From: Lachnospiraceae bacterium 10-1
Lineage (GTDB): Bacteria; Bacillota; Clostridia; Lachnospirales; Lachnospiraceae
Direction of reading: 5' to 3'
Length of the DNA stretch: 64,000 bases
Assembly (NCBI GenBank): GCA_000403495.2
Contig: KE159810.1
Location: 771,272-835,271 of the forward strand
Part shown: piece after piece, positions 16,941 through 26,508 of the stretch
How the letters are laid out: the number at the start of each line of letters is the position of its first letter
Position numbering within the stretch: the stretch's first letter is position 1
Notes under the pieces: model-generated
Told to the model about the DNA's origin: nothing
The model's input: only the letters and a program-made list of their open reading frames with translations
The model's database searches: none
Translations under genes and position numbers: made by a program

Positions 16941-17915
16941 TTACTGTGACAGCAGCCTGCTGACCTGATACTGATATTCTGATATATTCTTCTGCATGTT
17001 AAGCGCTTCCTCAATATCAAAATCTACAAACTCTGCATTCCTATAGCCAACTACTCTGTTACTTTTACCCTCACATAAAATGTCTGCCGCATAAGCTCCC
17101 ATAATGGATGCATAAAAACGATCTTTACAGGTAGGCGAGCCGCCCCTCTGCATGTAGCCTAAAATAGTGGCTCTGGTCTCCATGCCCGTAGCCGCCTCAA
17201 TTCTTCTGGCCATAGACGTGGAATGGCCGATACCTTCCGCATTTACAATGATATGATGGGTTTTTCCTTTTTTACGGTTATTGATAATATTATTAATAAT
17301 GCTCTGCTCATTGAAATCGTATTTTTCAGGAAGAAGAATGTCCTCCGCCCCATTTGCCACACCGCACCAAAGTGCAATATAACCAGCATTTCTTCCCATA
17401 ACTTCAATAATACTGCATCTTTCATGGGAAGAAGAAGTATCTCTTACCTTATCAATGGCCTGCATCGCCGTATTAATGGCAGTGTCAAATCCAATGGTAT
17501 AATCTGTACAGGCAATGTCAAGGTCAATGGTTCCGGGAATTCCAATGGTATTGATCTCATGTTTTGCCAGGGCCTGTGCGCCTCTGTAAGAGCCATCTCC
17601 GCCGATAACCACCACACCGTCAATTCCATGCTTTCTGCAGATTTCTGCTGCTCTTGCCTGGACATCCTCCTGCTTGAATTCAGGGCATCTGGCAGTCCCC
17701 AATATAGTTCCACCCTTCTGGATGGTATCGGAAACGTCCTTCTTTTCCATGTCTATGATCTCTTCATTTAAAAGTCCCTGATACCCTTTTTTAATCCCTT
17801 TTACTTTTACGCCATTTCCAATGGCCTTGCGCACTACCGCACGTATTGCCGCATTCATTCCGGGTGCATCACCACCGCTGGTCAAAATACCGATTGTCTT
17901 AATCTCTTTTGCCAT
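16941..17915 (-). CDS. pfkA: ATP-type 6-phosphofructokinase
   Basis: Phosphorylates fructose 6-phosphate at the committed step of glycolysis. It has the GILTSGGDAPGMNAAIRA nucleotide loop, VVIGGDGSYRGA, the catalytic segment GTIDLDIACTDYTIGFDTA and MGRNAGYIALW, in the order and length (324 residues) of bacterial PfkA. The catalytic Asp pair is kept in TIDLD, where many relatives have TIDND; that change is common in Lachnospiraceae and is not taken as loss of activity. AAGGA precedes the ATG. It sits 70 bases downstream of dnaE, an arrangement typical of Clostridia. Confidence 0.96.
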   Translation of the reverse strand: MAKEIKTIGILTSGGDAPGMNAAIRAVVRKAIGNGVKVKGIKKGYQGLLNEEIIDMEKKDVSDTIQKGGTILGTARCPEFKQEDVQARAAEICRKHGIDGVVVIGGDGSYRGAQALAKHEINTIGIPGTIDLDIACTDYTIGFDTAINTAMQAIDKVRDTSSSHERCSIIEVMGRNAGYIALWCGVANGAEDILLPEKYDFNEQSIINNIINNRKKGKTHHIIVNAEGIGHSTSMARRIEAATGMETRATILGYMQRGGSPTCKDRFYASIMGAYAADILCEGKSNRVVGYRNAEFVDFDIEEALNMQKNISEYQYQVSRLLSQ

Positions 17916-17985
17916 ATGTGTCAGTCCTTTCTTTGTACTGCTACGTCTATTTTACCCTGATCTTAAGGCATTTTCAAGTAATGAT

Positions 17986-20900
17986 TCACAGCTTCGTCTT
18001 ATCCCATACAATTTTTATATTATCCTTCCCCAATTTCCCGCTTAAGCGGGCAAGCAGTTCTTCATCTGCGCACACATTTTTGTTTGGCGGCAGCTTTTTC
18101 ATGGCCCTGTCTGCTTCAATATAAATCACCACACCGTCCTTCCCGTCTGAATCTGCCAGAAGGTTAAAAAGCTCCTCCGCATTCTTTTCATAATCTGTCA
18201 TATTAGAAAATTTAATCCACAGCTTTTTGGGAATTTCGTCAAAACCAGTTATTCTTTCGCATATCAGCTTGCCATCCCGTTCTTCTTCCGAAGATACTCT
18301 TCCCCTGATAAATACTTTATTATCCTCAACCAGTCTGGCATTATTCTTCTCATAATCTCTGGGAAAAACAATTACCTCCACAGTGCCTAAAAGATCCTCC
18401 ACCTGTAAAAAGGCCATTATCTTATCATTTTTGGTGTATTTGATTTTTTTATCTGCAATCAGCCCTCCAATCACTGCCGAAGCATTATCTTTAAGGGCAC
18501 ATTCTCCGGTTTCTTCATTCAGGACAAAATCCGCTGTAGTGTTGGTGATCCCTTTTTTCCAAAGCTCTTCCCATTCCTCCAAAGGATGGCCGCTGATATA
18601 AATTCCAAGCACTTCCTTCTCAAAAGCAAGCTGCATTTCCTTTGAATATTCGCCTACCTCCGGAAGCTTTACTTCATAGTCCTTTTTCTCCTCCTCAGAG
18701 ACAATATCAAATAAGCTGATCTGGCCGGCCATATTATTCTTTTTATCATGGTTTATCCGCTCCATGATCTGAACATAGGCAGTCATAAACTGTTTTCTGG
18801 TGCCTGGCAGACTGTCAAAAGCGCCTGCCTTAATAAAGTTTTCAACTGCCTTTTTATTTACATCCTTATTCGACATCCGGGTAATAAAATCCTTCAGATT
18901 TTTATATGGTCCCCGAAGCCTTCTCTCCTCTACCACCGATTCAATCACCGGGCGCCCCACGCTCTTAATTGCAGTCAGTGCATAGCGGATGGATTTGTCT
19001 GATACGGAAAAGCCGCTTTCCCCCTGATTAATATCCGGCGGCAGTATGGTAATCCCCATACTTCTGCAGGTCATAATATATTCAGCCACCTTGCTGGAAT
19101 TATCAATCACAGAGGTCATAAGGGCGGCCATAAATTCCACCGGATAATAATACTTCAAATATGCGGTCTGATAAGCCACCACCGCATAGCAGGCGGCATG
19201 GGACTTATTAAACGCATACTTTGCAAAATCCATCATATCATCATAAATCTGAGAGGCAACCTGCACAGGAATCCCATTTGCCAGACATCCAGGCACTCCT
19301 TCTTCTTTATTTCCATAAATAAAGTTGTCCCTCTCTTTTTCCATTACAGCCTGCTTTTTTTTACTCATGGCACGCCGCACCAGATCGCTCCGCCCAAGAG
19401 TATATCCCCCCAAATCACGCACAATCTGCATTACCTGTTCCTGATAAACAATACACCCGTAGGTAGGCGCAAGGATCGGTTCTAACTGGGGACAGGCATA
19501 GCTGACAGGGCCAGTGGAGCTCTTTCCTTTTATATATTTGGGAATAAAATCCATAGGCCCCGGACGATACAGGGAAATACCCGCGATAATATCCTCTAAA
19601 TTTTCCGGCTTTAATTCCTTCATAAAGTTTTTCATGCCGCCGCTTTCAAGCTGGAACATACCATCTGTCTTACCTGTTCCAATGGAGGCAAGTACTTTTT
19701 TATCATCATAATCAATTTCGTCTATATCAATATGAATGCCTTTCCCTTTTTCCACCAGCTTAACCGCATCCTGAATCACCGTAAGGGTGCGAAGTCCCAG
19801 AAAATCCATTTTTAAAAGTCCCAATTCTTCAATGGTAGTCATGGTAAACTGGGTGGTAATGGAACCATCCGCTCCCCTGGACAAAGGCACCAGTTCTTCC
19901 GCCGGTTTGGAACAGATCACCACCCCTGCGGCATGCATGGAGGTATGCCTGGGAAGCCCCTCCAAACGTTTGCTCATGTTGATCAGTTCCTTCACCTGTT
20001 CATCTGTTTCATACATCTTCCGAAGTTCCGGGTTGATCTGCAAGGCCCTGTCAATGGTAATATTCAGTTCATTCGGAATCATCTTGGCCAAAGAATCCAC
20101 ATATGCATAGGGCAGATCCATAACACGCCCCACATCTCTGATCACACCCTTAGCCGCCAGCGTACCGAAAGTTACGATCTGAACTACCTTTTCAGCACCA
20201 TACTTCCGGCTTACATAATCAATTACTTCCTGCCTTCTTTCATAGCAGAAATCAATATCAATATCCGGCATGGAAATTCTCTCCGGATTTAAAAAACGCT
20301 CAAACAAAAGATTATATTTGATGGGATCAATATTGGTAATTTTCAGGGCATAAGAAACAATGCTTCCTGCTGCTGATCCTCTTCCCGGCCCTACCATGAT
20401 TTCATTTTGTTTTGCATAATTGATGAAATCCCATACAATCAGGAAGTAATCCACATACCCCATGCTTTTAATTACATTTAATTCATAATCAAGACGTTCC
20501 TTCAGCGTCTGTCCCGAATCCCCGGCAGGGGCATTTTCGTCTCCATACCGTTCCTTTAATCCATCATAGCAAAGCTTATTTAAATAGGTCCAGGGATCAT
20601 AGCCTTGGGGCACTTCAAAATGAGGCAGTTTTGTGACGCCGAATTCAAGCTCCACATGGCACCTGTCTGCAATCCGCTGGGTATTTTCCACAGCCTCCCA
20701 TGCATAGGGAAAAAGTCCCTTCATCTCTTCTTCACTTTTCACATAATACTGCCCGCCCACATAACGCATCCTGTCCTCGTCTGCCAGCTTTTTCCCGGTC
20801 TGGATACAAAGAAGGATGTCGTGCGGCTTTACATCATCCGCATAGGTATAATGCACATCATTGGTTACCACCAGCGGAATGTTAAGTTCCCTGCTCATTT

Positions 20901-21474
20901 GAAGAAGTGTGGTATTCACCATTTTCTGTTCAGGCAGTCCGTGATCCTGCAGTTCCAGAAAAAAATTATTTTCTCCAAAGCAGTCCCTATATTTAAGCGC
21001 GGTCTTTTTCGCCTCATCCACAAGTCCCTTTTGAATATATCTTTGTACTTCTCCTGCAAGGCAGGCGGAAAGTGCAATAATTCCCTCATGAAACCGGTTT
21101 AAAATTTCCATGTCCACACGGGGCTTATAATAATATCCTTCGGTAAATCCCCGGCTTACAATCCGCATCAGATTATCATAACCTGTATTATTTTCAGCAA
21201 GCAGAACCAAATGATAATACCTGTCCTCACCGCCTGTCAGCTCTTTATCAAAGCGGGAATTGGGCGCCACATAGATCTCACATCCCAGAATAGGATTAAT
21301 TCCATCTGCTTTACATGCCTTATAAAAATCAATCACCCCATACATAACCCCGTGATCTGTAATGGCGGCGCTGTTCATGCCCAGTTCCTTTACCCGTTTT
21401 ACATATTCTTTTATTTTATTGGAACCATCCAGCAGACTGTACTCTGTGTGGACGTGAAGATGTGTAAATGCCAT
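17986..21474 (-). CDS. dnaE: DNA polymerase III alpha subunit
   Basis: A 1162-residue replicative polymerase of the DnaE type. It has an N-terminal PHP domain (HLHVHTEYSLLDGSNKIKEY, about residues 5-215), the polymerase core with the catalytic aspartates in PDIDIDF (about 400), GRGSAAGSIVSYAL and MDFLGLRTLTV, a helix-hairpin-helix region (FNKSHAACYAVVAYQTAYLK downstream), and a C-terminal OB fold (about 1000-1080; ASAVIGGLIADKKIKYTKN). In Firmicutes DnaE works with PolC, extending primers early on the lagging strand. The PHP histidines are retained. The gene is complete and leads the pfkA-methyltransferase run. Confidence 0.97.
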   Translation of the reverse strand: MAFTHLHVHTEYSLLDGSNKIKEYVKRVKELGMNSAAITDHGVMYGVIDFYKACKADGINPILGCEIYVAPNSRFDKELTGGEDRYYHLVLLAENNTGYDNLMRIVSRGFTEGYYYKPRVDMEILNRFHEGIIALSACLAGEVQRYIQKGLVDEAKKTALKYRDCFGENNFFLELQDHGLPEQKMVNTTLLQMSRELNIPLVVTNDVHYTYADDVKPHDILLCIQTGKKLADEDRMRYVGGQYYVKSEEEMKGLFPYAWEAVENTQRIADRCHVELEFGVTKLPHFEVPQGYDPWTYLNKLCYDGLKERYGDENAPAGDSGQTLKERLDYELNVIKSMGYVDYFLIVWDFINYAKQNEIMVGPGRGSAAGSIVSYALKITNIDPIKYNLLFERFLNPERISMPDIDIDFCYERRQEVIDYVSRKYGAEKVVQIVTFGTLAAKGVIRDVGRVMDLPYAYVDSLAKMIPNELNITIDRALQINPELRKMYETDEQVKELINMSKRLEGLPRHTSMHAAGVVICSKPAEELVPLSRGADGSITTQFTMTTIEELGLLKMDFLGLRTLTVIQDAVKLVEKGKGIHIDIDEIDYDDKKVLASIGTGKTDGMFQLESGGMKNFMKELKPENLEDIIAGISLYRPGPMDFIPKYIKGKSSTGPVSYACPQLEPILAPTYGCIVYQEQVMQIVRDLGGYTLGRSDLVRRAMSKKKQAVMEKERDNFIYGNKEEGVPGCLANGIPVQVASQIYDDMMDFAKYAFNKSHAACYAVVAYQTAYLKYYYPVEFMAALMTSVIDNSSKVAEYIMTCRSMGITILPPDINQGESGFSVSDKSIRYALTAIKSVGRPVIESVVEERRLRGPYKNLKDFITRMSNKDVNKKAVENFIKAGAFDSLPGTRKQFMTAYVQIMERINHDKKNNMAGQISLFDIVSEEEKKDYEVKLPEVGEYSKEMQLAFEKEVLGIYISGHPLEEWEELWKKGITNTTADFVLNEETGECALKDNASAVIGGLIADKKIKYTKNDKIMAFLQVEDLLGTVEVIVFPRDYEKNNARLVEDNKVFIRGRVSSEEERDGKLICERITGFDEIPKKLWIKFSNMTDYEKNAEELFNLLADSDGKDGVVIYIEADRAMKKLPPNKNVCADEELLARLSGKLGKDNIKIVWDKTKL

Positions 21475-21519
21475 TCCTTTACCAATGCCTTTCTTATGTA
21501 ATTCAAATTAATTTTAGCA

Positions 21520-21560
21520 AAAAAGAAACACCTTGGAAAGTACCAGGGCATTTCTTTTCA
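21520..21560 (-). terminator. Rho-independent terminator of the first M56 gene
   Basis: AAGAAATGCCCTGG (21556-21543) pairs with CCAAGGTGTTTCTT (21536-21523) with two G-U pairs and one mismatch, followed by T residues. It lies just after the M56 gene stop and before dnaE. Confidence 0.7.
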
Positions 21561-21566
21561 CATTTG

Positions 21567-23666
21567 TCATAATTTTATTTTATTCAGTGTATCTTCATCC
21601 AGATAAAAACTTATTTTCTGGAACTGCAGGCCGGTAAGCTGATTTCCTGCCTCCATGTATTGTGTCAGGCATTTTTCCAGACCGTTTCGAGATAAATAAG
21701 GCGCACAGTCATACAGAATATCAAAGGTAATTTCATCTTCCAATGCAAGAAGAAGCTGCTCTAAGCTGTCTTCTCCCAGGTAATATTTAATATCTGAAAT
21801 TACCAGTTCCGTAGGTGCCTCCACTTCTCCGCTGCATACCGCTTCCGCATAATATCTGCCGGACAGCTCCGAATCGGAATAAATGATCATATCAATCAGT
21901 TCATCTTTATCAAATGTTACTCCCTGCTTTAAAAGCTGCGCAAAAGCCTGGCTTACATCTTCATCCTCCATATAATATAAAAGCTTCATTATTTCCTCTT
22001 TGCTGACTTCACCTGTTTTTATCCTTTCTTTAACTGCTCCCGCCTGCTCACTGTCTTCCGAGTAAAAAACAGTTTCAAAATCTTTTTCGTGGAAAGAAAA
22101 ATCAACCTTTAAATCTCTCACTTTGGATTCCTGCCCCACGAACTTGATTACATTCCTGCCTTCGTTCATTGTAATGTGGGAAGTTTCTTTTTCTCCTGTT
22201 TCATTAACTACCTCTACTGTTCCATCCGGCAAAACGTGAACCAGCTTAAATTTGCCGTTTAACACCTCAAATACTGATTTTACCTGAATCTCTGTCTCCT
22301 TAGACGCATTGACAATCAACACACTATTGGTGCCGTTTAAAAACATTCCATTACATTCAATCTGCTTACCGCCCTTATAAGTGTACATATGATATTGATC
22401 TGTTACATCCGCTCCGGCAATCAACTCATCATCTTCATATGCACGCCATGCATCTCCATTTTTATTCACATATACCGGCTCTGCAAGAAAACTTTCCACA
22501 CTGGAACCTATCATCCATGATGCCATCTCATCCCAAAAGGATATATATTCCTCGCCCCAATCTTCTCCGGCAATGTGAACCGGCATGGAATCCAAACCAG
22601 CCTCTACACTGCTGCAGGCAGACAAAGTAATTAACCCTGCAGCCAAAAATACGGACAATAATACTTTAAATCCGCTTTTCTCTTTATATTGAAGAATGCC
22701 TTTAAGACGTTCTTTCAAATCCTGTTTCCTCTCCAAAAGCGTTATAGCAGGTATTCTCCTGCTAACGCTTAAACTTGTCTGCGCCACATCCAGAAGAATA
22801 TTGCCATATGCTTTTTTTCCATCCTTTGTCAGGCATGCAAGCACTGCTTCATCACAGGAAAGCTCGCAGTCTGTATTTAACCTTCTGCCGATCAGATAAA
22901 GCATGGGATTAAACCAGTGAATACAGAGTAAAATCTGGTATATCCACTTGTACCACAAATCCTTTCTCTTTACATGAACCAATTCATGATGAAAAATCAT
23001 TGGAAGCTGTGTTATCTCCCCTTTTTCCTTTGGAAGAACAATCACCGGATGAAACAGCCCAATGGTGATAGGACCAGATATTGCTCCGGTTTCAAATACT
23101 TTGGGCAGCTTTCCCATGTGCAGCCTTCTGCATACATTCTCTTCCGCATCCAGCACATGGACGTCTAAAACCTGTATCCAGTCTTTTTTCACATAATTTG
23201 TAAACTTCCGGTAATCTTTTATTTTGATCAGGAAAGAAATAACTGCTCCTATAATCCATAAAATTCCTGCTAACTGCCAAAAGTCTGTCTCCGGAAAAAT
23301 GGGGTTAATGGAAGTCCGTTCAAATCCTGTCTTCTGTGCCTCCTGCTCTGTCAGTTCCAGGAAATTTCCTGTGCCGGCATTTCCTGCCGATTCTGTCTTT
23401 TCTGTCTCATCCAGCGTTTCTGTCTGTTTCAATATTTCATCTGCCTTTTGTGCCTCATTTGCAGAAATGGGCAGCGTTATATGCCAAAAGTCTATTTCAA
23501 CAGAAACAGGAATCATCAGTCTTCCAATCACCAATAGCCAGATATAGTAATTCCAGCGCTTAGAAAGAAGTCTTTTTGCCGCAGAACGTATCAACAAAAC
23601 CAACAGCCCTGTCAATGCACCCGATAGGGACAATGATAAAATACAAAGAAAAATCTGCTTCAACAT
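21567..23666 (-). CDS. BlaR1/M56-family membrane protease sensor (first pair)
   Basis: A 699-residue membrane protein. About four N-terminal membrane segments (first at 5-28, second at 43-60, third at 130-150, fourth near 335-350) surround a cytoplasmic zinc protease domain with HELVH at 227-231 and the downstream ELSCDEAVLACLTKDGK. The fourth segment has a lipobox-like LSAC. The long extracellular C-terminus (about 350 residues) lacks the SxxK and KTG motifs of beta-lactam sensors, so the signal is probably not a beta-lactam. It follows its BlaI partner by 27 bases. In this family the protease is activated by the sensor and destroys the repressor. The ATG at 23666 is preferred; a GTG four codons earlier is possible. 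Confidence 0.88.
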   Translation of the reverse strand: MLKQIFLCILSLSLSGALTGLLVLLIRSAAKRLLSKRWNYYIWLLVIGRLMIPVSVEIDFWHITLPISANEAQKADEILKQTETLDETEKTESAGNAGTGNFLELTEQEAQKTGFERTSINPIFPETDFWQLAGILWIIGAVISFLIKIKDYRKFTNYVKKDWIQVLDVHVLDAEENVCRRLHMGKLPKVFETGAISGPITIGLFHPVIVLPKEKGEITQLPMIFHHELVHVKRKDLWYKWIYQILLCIHWFNPMLYLIGRRLNTDCELSCDEAVLACLTKDGKKAYGNILLDVAQTSLSVSRRIPAITLLERKQDLKERLKGILQYKEKSGFKVLLSVFLAAGLITLSACSSVEAGLDSMPVHIAGEDWGEEYISFWDEMASWMIGSSVESFLAEPVYVNKNGDAWRAYEDDELIAGADVTDQYHMYTYKGGKQIECNGMFLNGTNSVLIVNASKETEIQVKSVFEVLNGKFKLVHVLPDGTVEVVNETGEKETSHITMNEGRNVIKFVGQESKVRDLKVDFSFHEKDFETVFYSEDSEQAGAVKERIKTGEVSKEEIMKLLYYMEDEDVSQAFAQLLKQGVTFDKDELIDMIIYSDSELSGRYYAEAVCSGEVEAPTELVISDIKYYLGEDSLEQLLLALEDEITFDILYDCAPYLSRNGLEKCLTQYMEAGNQLTGLQFQKISFYLDEDTLNKIKL

Positions 23667-23693
23667 ATTTATAACCACTCTCCTTTATCTGCA

Positions 23694-24068
23694 TTAACTC
23701 ATTGTTTGATTGAAATAATTGCGAAGTTCTTCTATGTCTTCTTTCGTTAACGCCTCACTATCTACCAGAGCAGCGGCAAGGTTTCTGGAACTGCCCTTAA
23801 AGAATTTATCCACAAAATATTTCGTTTCTTCTTTGACATATTCCTCACGTTTTATGTGGGGGGCATAATAATATACTTCCCTCTTTTCCTGACTAATCAC
23901 TCCTTTTTTCAGCAGTCTTTGGATCAACGTCAGAACCGTTGTTCTCTCCCAGTTCTTATTTTCATCAAGCCGGGTGCGGATTTCACCGGCATTTAAGGGT
24001 GTGTCTGCCGACCACAAAACCTCCAGTATTTCCAATTCCGCATCGGAAACCGTTACTTTCTTTTCCAT
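23694..24068 (-). CDS. BlaI/MecI-family repressor (first pair)
   Basis: A 124-residue winged-helix repressor. VSDAELEILEVLW (residues 6-18), RTTVLTLIQRLLKKGVI (about 42-58) and EKREVYYYAPHIKREEY are the standard DNA-binding domain. The helical C-terminus (75-124) forms the dimer, and the family's cleavage site falls near residues 95-105. It shares a message with the M56 protease gene downstream. The ATG at 24068 is used; a TTG one codon earlier is possible. A candidate operator lies about 70 bases upstream. Confidence 0.92.
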   Translation of the reverse strand: MEKKVTVSDAELEILEVLWSADTPLNAGEIRTRLDENKNWERTTVLTLIQRLLKKGVISQEKREVYYYAPHIKREEYVKEETKYFVDKFFKGSSRNLAAALVDSEALTKEDIEELRNYFNQTMS

Positions 24069-24121
24069 CAATCTATACCTGCCTTTCCGTCTTCATTCTT
24101 TCCCATGCATCAAAGACTACT

Positions 24122-24156
24122 TGTGTAGACAGTTATAGTTTACATCTGTAGACACA
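24122..24156. promoter_or_regulatory. Candidate BlaI operator upstream of the first pair
   Basis: TACATCTGTA at 24141-24150 is a perfect TACA/TGTA dyad, the half-site pattern known for BlaI/MecI. TGTAGACA also occurs twice, at 24125 and 24147. The spot lies between the second M56 gene's stop and the first BlaI gene, where its promoter should be. Confidence 0.55.
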
Positions 24157-24161
24157 AAATG

Positions 24162-25808
24162 TCAATCCCCTAAAAGATTATTTAATTCCTCCTCTGAAAG
24201 CTGAATCATTCCCACCACACTTCCATTTTCATCATACTGTGTCATCACGCCGGTACGTCCGTTTTCATCACTGGCAGGCCTTGACAACACTACTCCGCTG
24301 AAATTATCGCTATTCCATCCATATTCATTATCTGCAAAAAACCGTATGGGCTCACCGTTAAAATATAGCTGATAATCATTTTCATAGATTTCCCCGCTAA
24401 GGCCGAAACTTTCATATTTTCCAACCACTCTTAATACGGAATTTTTCATTATGCCCACTGCATTAGTTTCTTCATAAATATATTCTGCTTCCGAATAGTC
24501 CGTTTTCCCTTCTGCTGCCTCTAAGGCTCCATCATCTGTCAAATTATTTTCTTCACCAGGCTGCCCGGCATAGTAAAAATGCTCTGTTGTCTGAGATGTT
24601 TCCCCTGCAATTTCCGTGGTTGTAATTTTTTCATTCGGCAGATAAACAATCGTTTCCTCATTTACATCCGTTCCTGCTACCCCATTATGATAATCCTCTC
24701 CCTGACCTGTGTAGGATGCCTCTTCTGTTGCCACGGAAGGTTCCTGTTTCGTATCATTCCCATTTACAAGCAGCAGAATAATTGCTGCTGCCACCACCCC
24801 AGCGGCTGTAATTACCACCCATTTTTTCGTTTTCTTCTGTTCCACTGCTTTTTTAATTCTTATTTTCACACTGTTTTCTCCAAAGCCAATGGGATAACCA
24901 AACTTTGCGTCACGCTGTCCTGAAAATGCCAAAAGCGTCCTGGCATATTCTTTGTTGTTATCATATCCAATTTTTTTCAGTACTGCCTCATCACAGGAAA
25001 TCTCCATATCCTGCTCCATGTAATAAAAGGCAAGCCACACAAGCGGATTAAACCAGTGCAGACACAACGCCAGATATGCAATTGGTTTCATCAGATAGTC
25101 TTTTCGCCGGATATGCATTTTTTCATGTTCCATAATCATTTTTGCCTGCACCCGGTCAAGTCCTTTGGGCAGATATATCACCGGTTTCACAGGCACCGTC
25201 AACAATGCAGGTCTTAATGCTCCTGCCACAAAAGGCGTTTTTATCCTGTCTGACATTACCACCGTAAAACCATTGTTTTCCGTTTCCTCTTCACATACAT
25301 TGTTTGTGCCATATTTTTTTAACCTCAGTGTAAAAATAAAATAACTGGCTACGCCATACACAATCAGCAAAATTACGCCAATTTCCCATATTACGGTTAT
25401 CCCTGTCCAAATGCCCCCTGCTTTTTTAAAAAATCCGTTCACTTTTTGGAGAGAGTATTCTTTTCCCTTATACCAGACATTTTCGGCGCCTTCCGTATCA
25501 TTAATCCTTTCTAAATCATAAGAATTGTATACCTCATACAACTCCTTAAACCCCTTTAATCTGCCATCATCGTTTTCCCATACAAAAGTTTTGCTGTCGC
25601 CAATTTCCACCAGCTTTTCGGCAGGAATAAGCCCCCAATCCGTATGCAGGGCAATAGGACACAAAAGGCGCAGGAATGCCGCCAGCCATAAAACATAGGA
25701 AAAAATCCTTGGTGCAGGCTTTAGAAAAAACCTTAACAACAAAACTGCCAAAATAACAATTGATGCTGTATAACTCATATTTAGTATTATTACAAATATT
25801 CTGCTCAT
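24162..25808 (-). CDS. BlaR1/M56-family membrane protease sensor (second pair)
   Basis: A 548-residue protein related in plan to the first M56 protease but clearly distinct. Membrane segments lie at about 5-27, 35-53, 135-160 and 332-350. The zinc motif HEKMH is at residues 228-232, followed by HWFNPLVWLAFYYMEQDMEISCDEAVLKKIG. The extracellular C-terminus (about 195 residues, Thr/Glu-rich, with AEYIYEETNAVGIMKNS) has no penicillin-binding motifs, so it likely senses something other than a beta-lactam. It is 43 bases downstream of the second BlaI gene, and its stop codon lies about 90 bases before the first BlaI gene, so the four genes stand head to tail. Confidence 0.88.
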   Translation of the reverse strand: MSRIFVIILNMSYTASIVILAVLLLRFFLKPAPRIFSYVLWLAAFLRLLCPIALHTDWGLIPAEKLVEIGDSKTFVWENDDGRLKGFKELYEVYNSYDLERINDTEGAENVWYKGKEYSLQKVNGFFKKAGGIWTGITVIWEIGVILLIVYGVASYFIFTLRLKKYGTNNVCEEETENNGFTVVMSDRIKTPFVAGALRPALLTVPVKPVIYLPKGLDRVQAKMIMEHEKMHIRRKDYLMKPIAYLALCLHWFNPLVWLAFYYMEQDMEISCDEAVLKKIGYDNNKEYARTLLAFSGQRDAKFGYPIGFGENSVKIRIKKAVEQKKTKKWVVITAAGVVAAAIILLLVNGNDTKQEPSVATEEASYTGQGEDYHNGVAGTDVNEETIVYLPNEKITTTEIAGETSQTTEHFYYAGQPGEENNLTDDGALEAAEGKTDYSEAEYIYEETNAVGIMKNSVLRVVGKYESFGLSGEIYENDYQLYFNGEPIRFFADNEYGWNSDNFSGVVLSRPASDENGRTGVMTQYDENGSVVGMIQLSEEELNNLLGD

Positions 25809-25850
25809 TTTTATACCAATGCCTTTCCCGCTTGTGCGGACATTTCTCCA

Positions 25851-26219
25851 TTACTCAGTTTCTTCCTGATATTCGTTAATAAACCGCTGCATCTCTTCCA
25901 CTTCTTTTGAAGATAACTTTCTTCCCCCACAAAATGCAGTAAGAAACCTGGGCAGTGAGCCCGCAAACACATCCTCCACGTACTTCCGGCTTTGCATTCC
26001 ATAAAATTCTTCCCGGCTCATCCTTGCTGTTACAGTTGTATTTTCATTTTGAAAAATCCCTTTTTGGCACAGCTTTTTTAATACGGTGTATGTAGTTGAT
26101 TTCTTCCAGTTCATTTCCTTTTCACATACTTTTACCAACTCCGACGAACTGATGGGTTCATGTGCCCATATGATTTCGGCAAATTTTTCTTCTGCTTCCG
26201 CAAGTTTGTAATTTCCCAT
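25851..26219 (-). CDS. BlaI/MecI-family repressor (second pair)
   Basis: A 122-residue winged-helix repressor: LAEAEEKFAEIIWAHEPISS, WKKSTTYTVLKKLCQKGIF and the wing FQNENTTVTARMSREEF, then a helical dimer domain. It is diverged from the first repressor, notably in the recognition helix, which fits a different operator. AGGAGG precedes the ATG at 26219. Two palindromes upstream (26278 and 26305) are its probable binding sites, giving autorepression of this pair. Confidence 0.92.
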   Translation of the reverse strand: MGNYKLAEAEEKFAEIIWAHEPISSSELVKVCEKEMNWKKSTTYTVLKKLCQKGIFQNENTTVTARMSREEFYGMQSRKYVEDVFAGSLPRFLTAFCGGRKLSSKEVEEMQRFINEYQEETE

Positions 26220-26277
26220 TTTTCTTTCCTCCTCCTGCTATTTTCCATACTTTAGTACAATGCTTGTTTTATATTCA

Positions 26278-26325
26278 GTCTATTTAAAATAGACCTGCTA
26301 ATAGTAGTCTATTTCCTATAGACTA
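26278..26325. promoter_or_regulatory. Two palindromic operators upstream of the second BlaI gene
   Basis: GTCTATTTAAAATAGAC (26278-26294, perfect) and TAGTCTAT-N5-ATAGACTA (26305-26325, perfect arms) share the half-site GTCTAT. Their centres are about 29 bases apart. They sit 60-105 bases before the start codon, where dimers of the repressor would cover the promoter. Confidence 0.7.
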
Positions 26326-26350
26326 TTTTGTCAATTCATAATTACTTAAA

Positions 26351-26426
26351 ATAACGGATACAGGATTTGCCACCCATCCTTATGCTAACAACGGGCAGCA
26401 CGCTACGCGAACTGCCCTTATGTTAA
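26351..26426. repeat. Hairpin repeat, two tandem units downstream of metK
   Basis: Unit one (about 26351-26388) has ACGGAT...ATCCTTATG. Unit two (26387-26426) has AACAACGGGCAG and CTGCCCTTATGTT, where the usual GGATG/CATCC stem is replaced by GGGCAG/CTGCCC with both arms changed together. It abuts the metK terminator. Confidence 0.75.
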
Positions 26427-26468
26427 AAAAATGCATGAAAAGGCATCTTACAGCCTTTCCATGCATCT
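26424..26468 (-). terminator. metK terminator
   Basis: On the minus strand ATGCATGGAAAGGC pairs with GCCTTTTCATGCAT across an 8-base loop, with one mismatch, followed by seven T residues. It is a strong intrinsic terminator. Confidence 0.88.
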
Positions 26469-26508
26469 CTCATTTAAACTATATTCTCAACTTTTCTAAC
26501 TGAAAATC

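Noticed and set aside
17400-17560. Loss of activity in pfkA because of TIDLD instead of TIDND
   Set aside because: Both aspartates are kept and all other motifs are intact; the change is seen in related bacteria.
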